From an uncultured Paracoccaceae bacterium (lineage in GTDB: Bacteria > Pseudomonadota > Alphaproteobacteria > Rhodobacterales > Rhodobacteraceae): a stretch of 5,519 nucleotides of DNA. Of the stretch, positions 5,381 to 5,519 are shown piece by piece (the stretch's first letter is position 1; the number at the start of each line of letters is the position of its first letter). A program made the position numbers and the translations under genes. The stretch is from contig CALFYQ010000258.1 of assembly GCA_937952085.1 (NCBI GenBank), forward strand, positions 1 through 5,519. The letters run 5' to 3'. Below the pieces are notes generated by a model. That model made no database searches. It saw only the letters and a program-made list of their open reading frames with translations, and was not told where the DNA came from.

Positions 5381-5519
5381 TTGGTCCCGCCGGCTCTCGC
5401 GGCCGGTTCGCGGGGTGGGGTCAGGGCGCCGTCCGGCGCCCGTTCGCGGCGGAAGAGACCGTCGCGGACTGCGAGTGCGATTCCGATCGCGAGCCCGGCG
5501 AGCGCAAGAAGTCCCGGCC
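5377..5519 (-). CDS. C-terminal end of a membrane protein, probably the TRAP transporter permease (partial)
   Basis: The window's right edge cuts this gene, leaving 46 codons and the TGA at 5379-5377. The visible part begins with a hydrophobic stretch, PGLLALAGLAIGIALAV, which looks like the last transmembrane helix. It is followed by a positively charged boundary DGLFRRER and a soluble Pro/Ala/Arg-rich tail ending AARAGGTK. Third positions are strongly G/C, as in the neighbours. Its stop overlaps the receptor start as ATGA, so the two are translationally coupled. In TAXI TRAP systems the gene beside the receptor usually encodes the fused DctQ-DctM permease, which fits. This identity rests on position and the single helix, not on a permease motif. 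No long-ORF call covers it because only the end is present. Confidence 0.7.
   Translation of the reverse strand, partial: PGLLALAGLAIGIALAVRDGLFRRERAPDGALTPPREPAARAGGTK
5424..5441. repeat. GC-rich palindrome, copy 1 (7-bp arms, 4-nt loop)
   Basis: GGGCGCC (5424-5430) and GGCGCCC (5435-5441) flank the loop GTCC. It encodes part of RAPDGAL in the soluble tail of the permease, 43 nt upstream of the receptor ATG. The sequence equals the copy at 2854-2873 with two central bases missing. Confidence 0.65.

Noticed and set aside
5390..5406. CCGGC...GCCGG inverted repeat upstream of the receptor start
   Set aside because: The stem is only 5 bp with a 7-nt loop, within what GC-rich coding sequence produces by chance. 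It is much weaker than the nearby 5424-5441 palindrome.
1..5519. CRISPR array, tRNA, rRNA, riboswitch or phage attachment site
   Set aside because: No regularly spaced repeats, cloverleaf-like segments or long conserved leader structures were seen on either strand.

Overview
The window looks like chromosomal DNA from a high-GC Gram-negative bacterium, most likely an alphaproteobacterium. Codon third positions are strongly G/C, and the gene types are common in Rhodobacterales and Rhizobiales: a TAXI-type TRAP transporter, a fused ADP-forming acyl-CoA synthetase and an alkyl-sulfatase-like hydrolase. The taxonomic assignment is inference, because no rRNA or other marker gene is present.

Layout. 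From the right edge to position 783, the minus strand carries one tightly packed four-gene operon. In transcription order it holds: (1) the last 46 codons of a membrane protein, probably the TRAP permease (5377-5519); (2) a secreted TAXI-family solute receptor (4313-5380), which starts inside the permease stop through an ATGA overlap; (3) a single-chain ADP-forming acyl-CoA synthetase (2140-4320), overlapping gene 2 by 8 bp; and (4) a zinc metallo-beta-lactamase-fold hydrolase with an alkyl-sulfatase dimerisation domain (783-2096), 43 nt further on. Positions 358-714 hold what looks like the remnant of an unrelated plus-strand gene of unknown function, cut at its 5' side and split by a TAG. 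Positions 1-357 are the left end of an IS3-family insertion sequence (IS407-like by its orfA and terminus), transcribed on the minus strand and running off the window.

How the genes work together (inference). The TAXI receptor and permease would import an organic acid or ester-type anion. The acyl-CoA synthetase would link acid and acyl-CoA with ADP/ATP exchange, and the MBL enzyme would hydrolyse an ester, sulfate ester or thioester in the same route. No gene in the window fixes the substrate.

The main unexplained signal is a family of near-identical GC-rich palindromes, GGGCGCCG(N)CCGGCGCCC-like, at 2853-2874, 4287-4306 and 5424-5441. All lie inside coding sequence but only in tails or linkers. 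Two of them bracket the solute-receptor gene almost exactly. A fourth palindrome of different sequence lies in a loop of the MBL gene (1748-1767).
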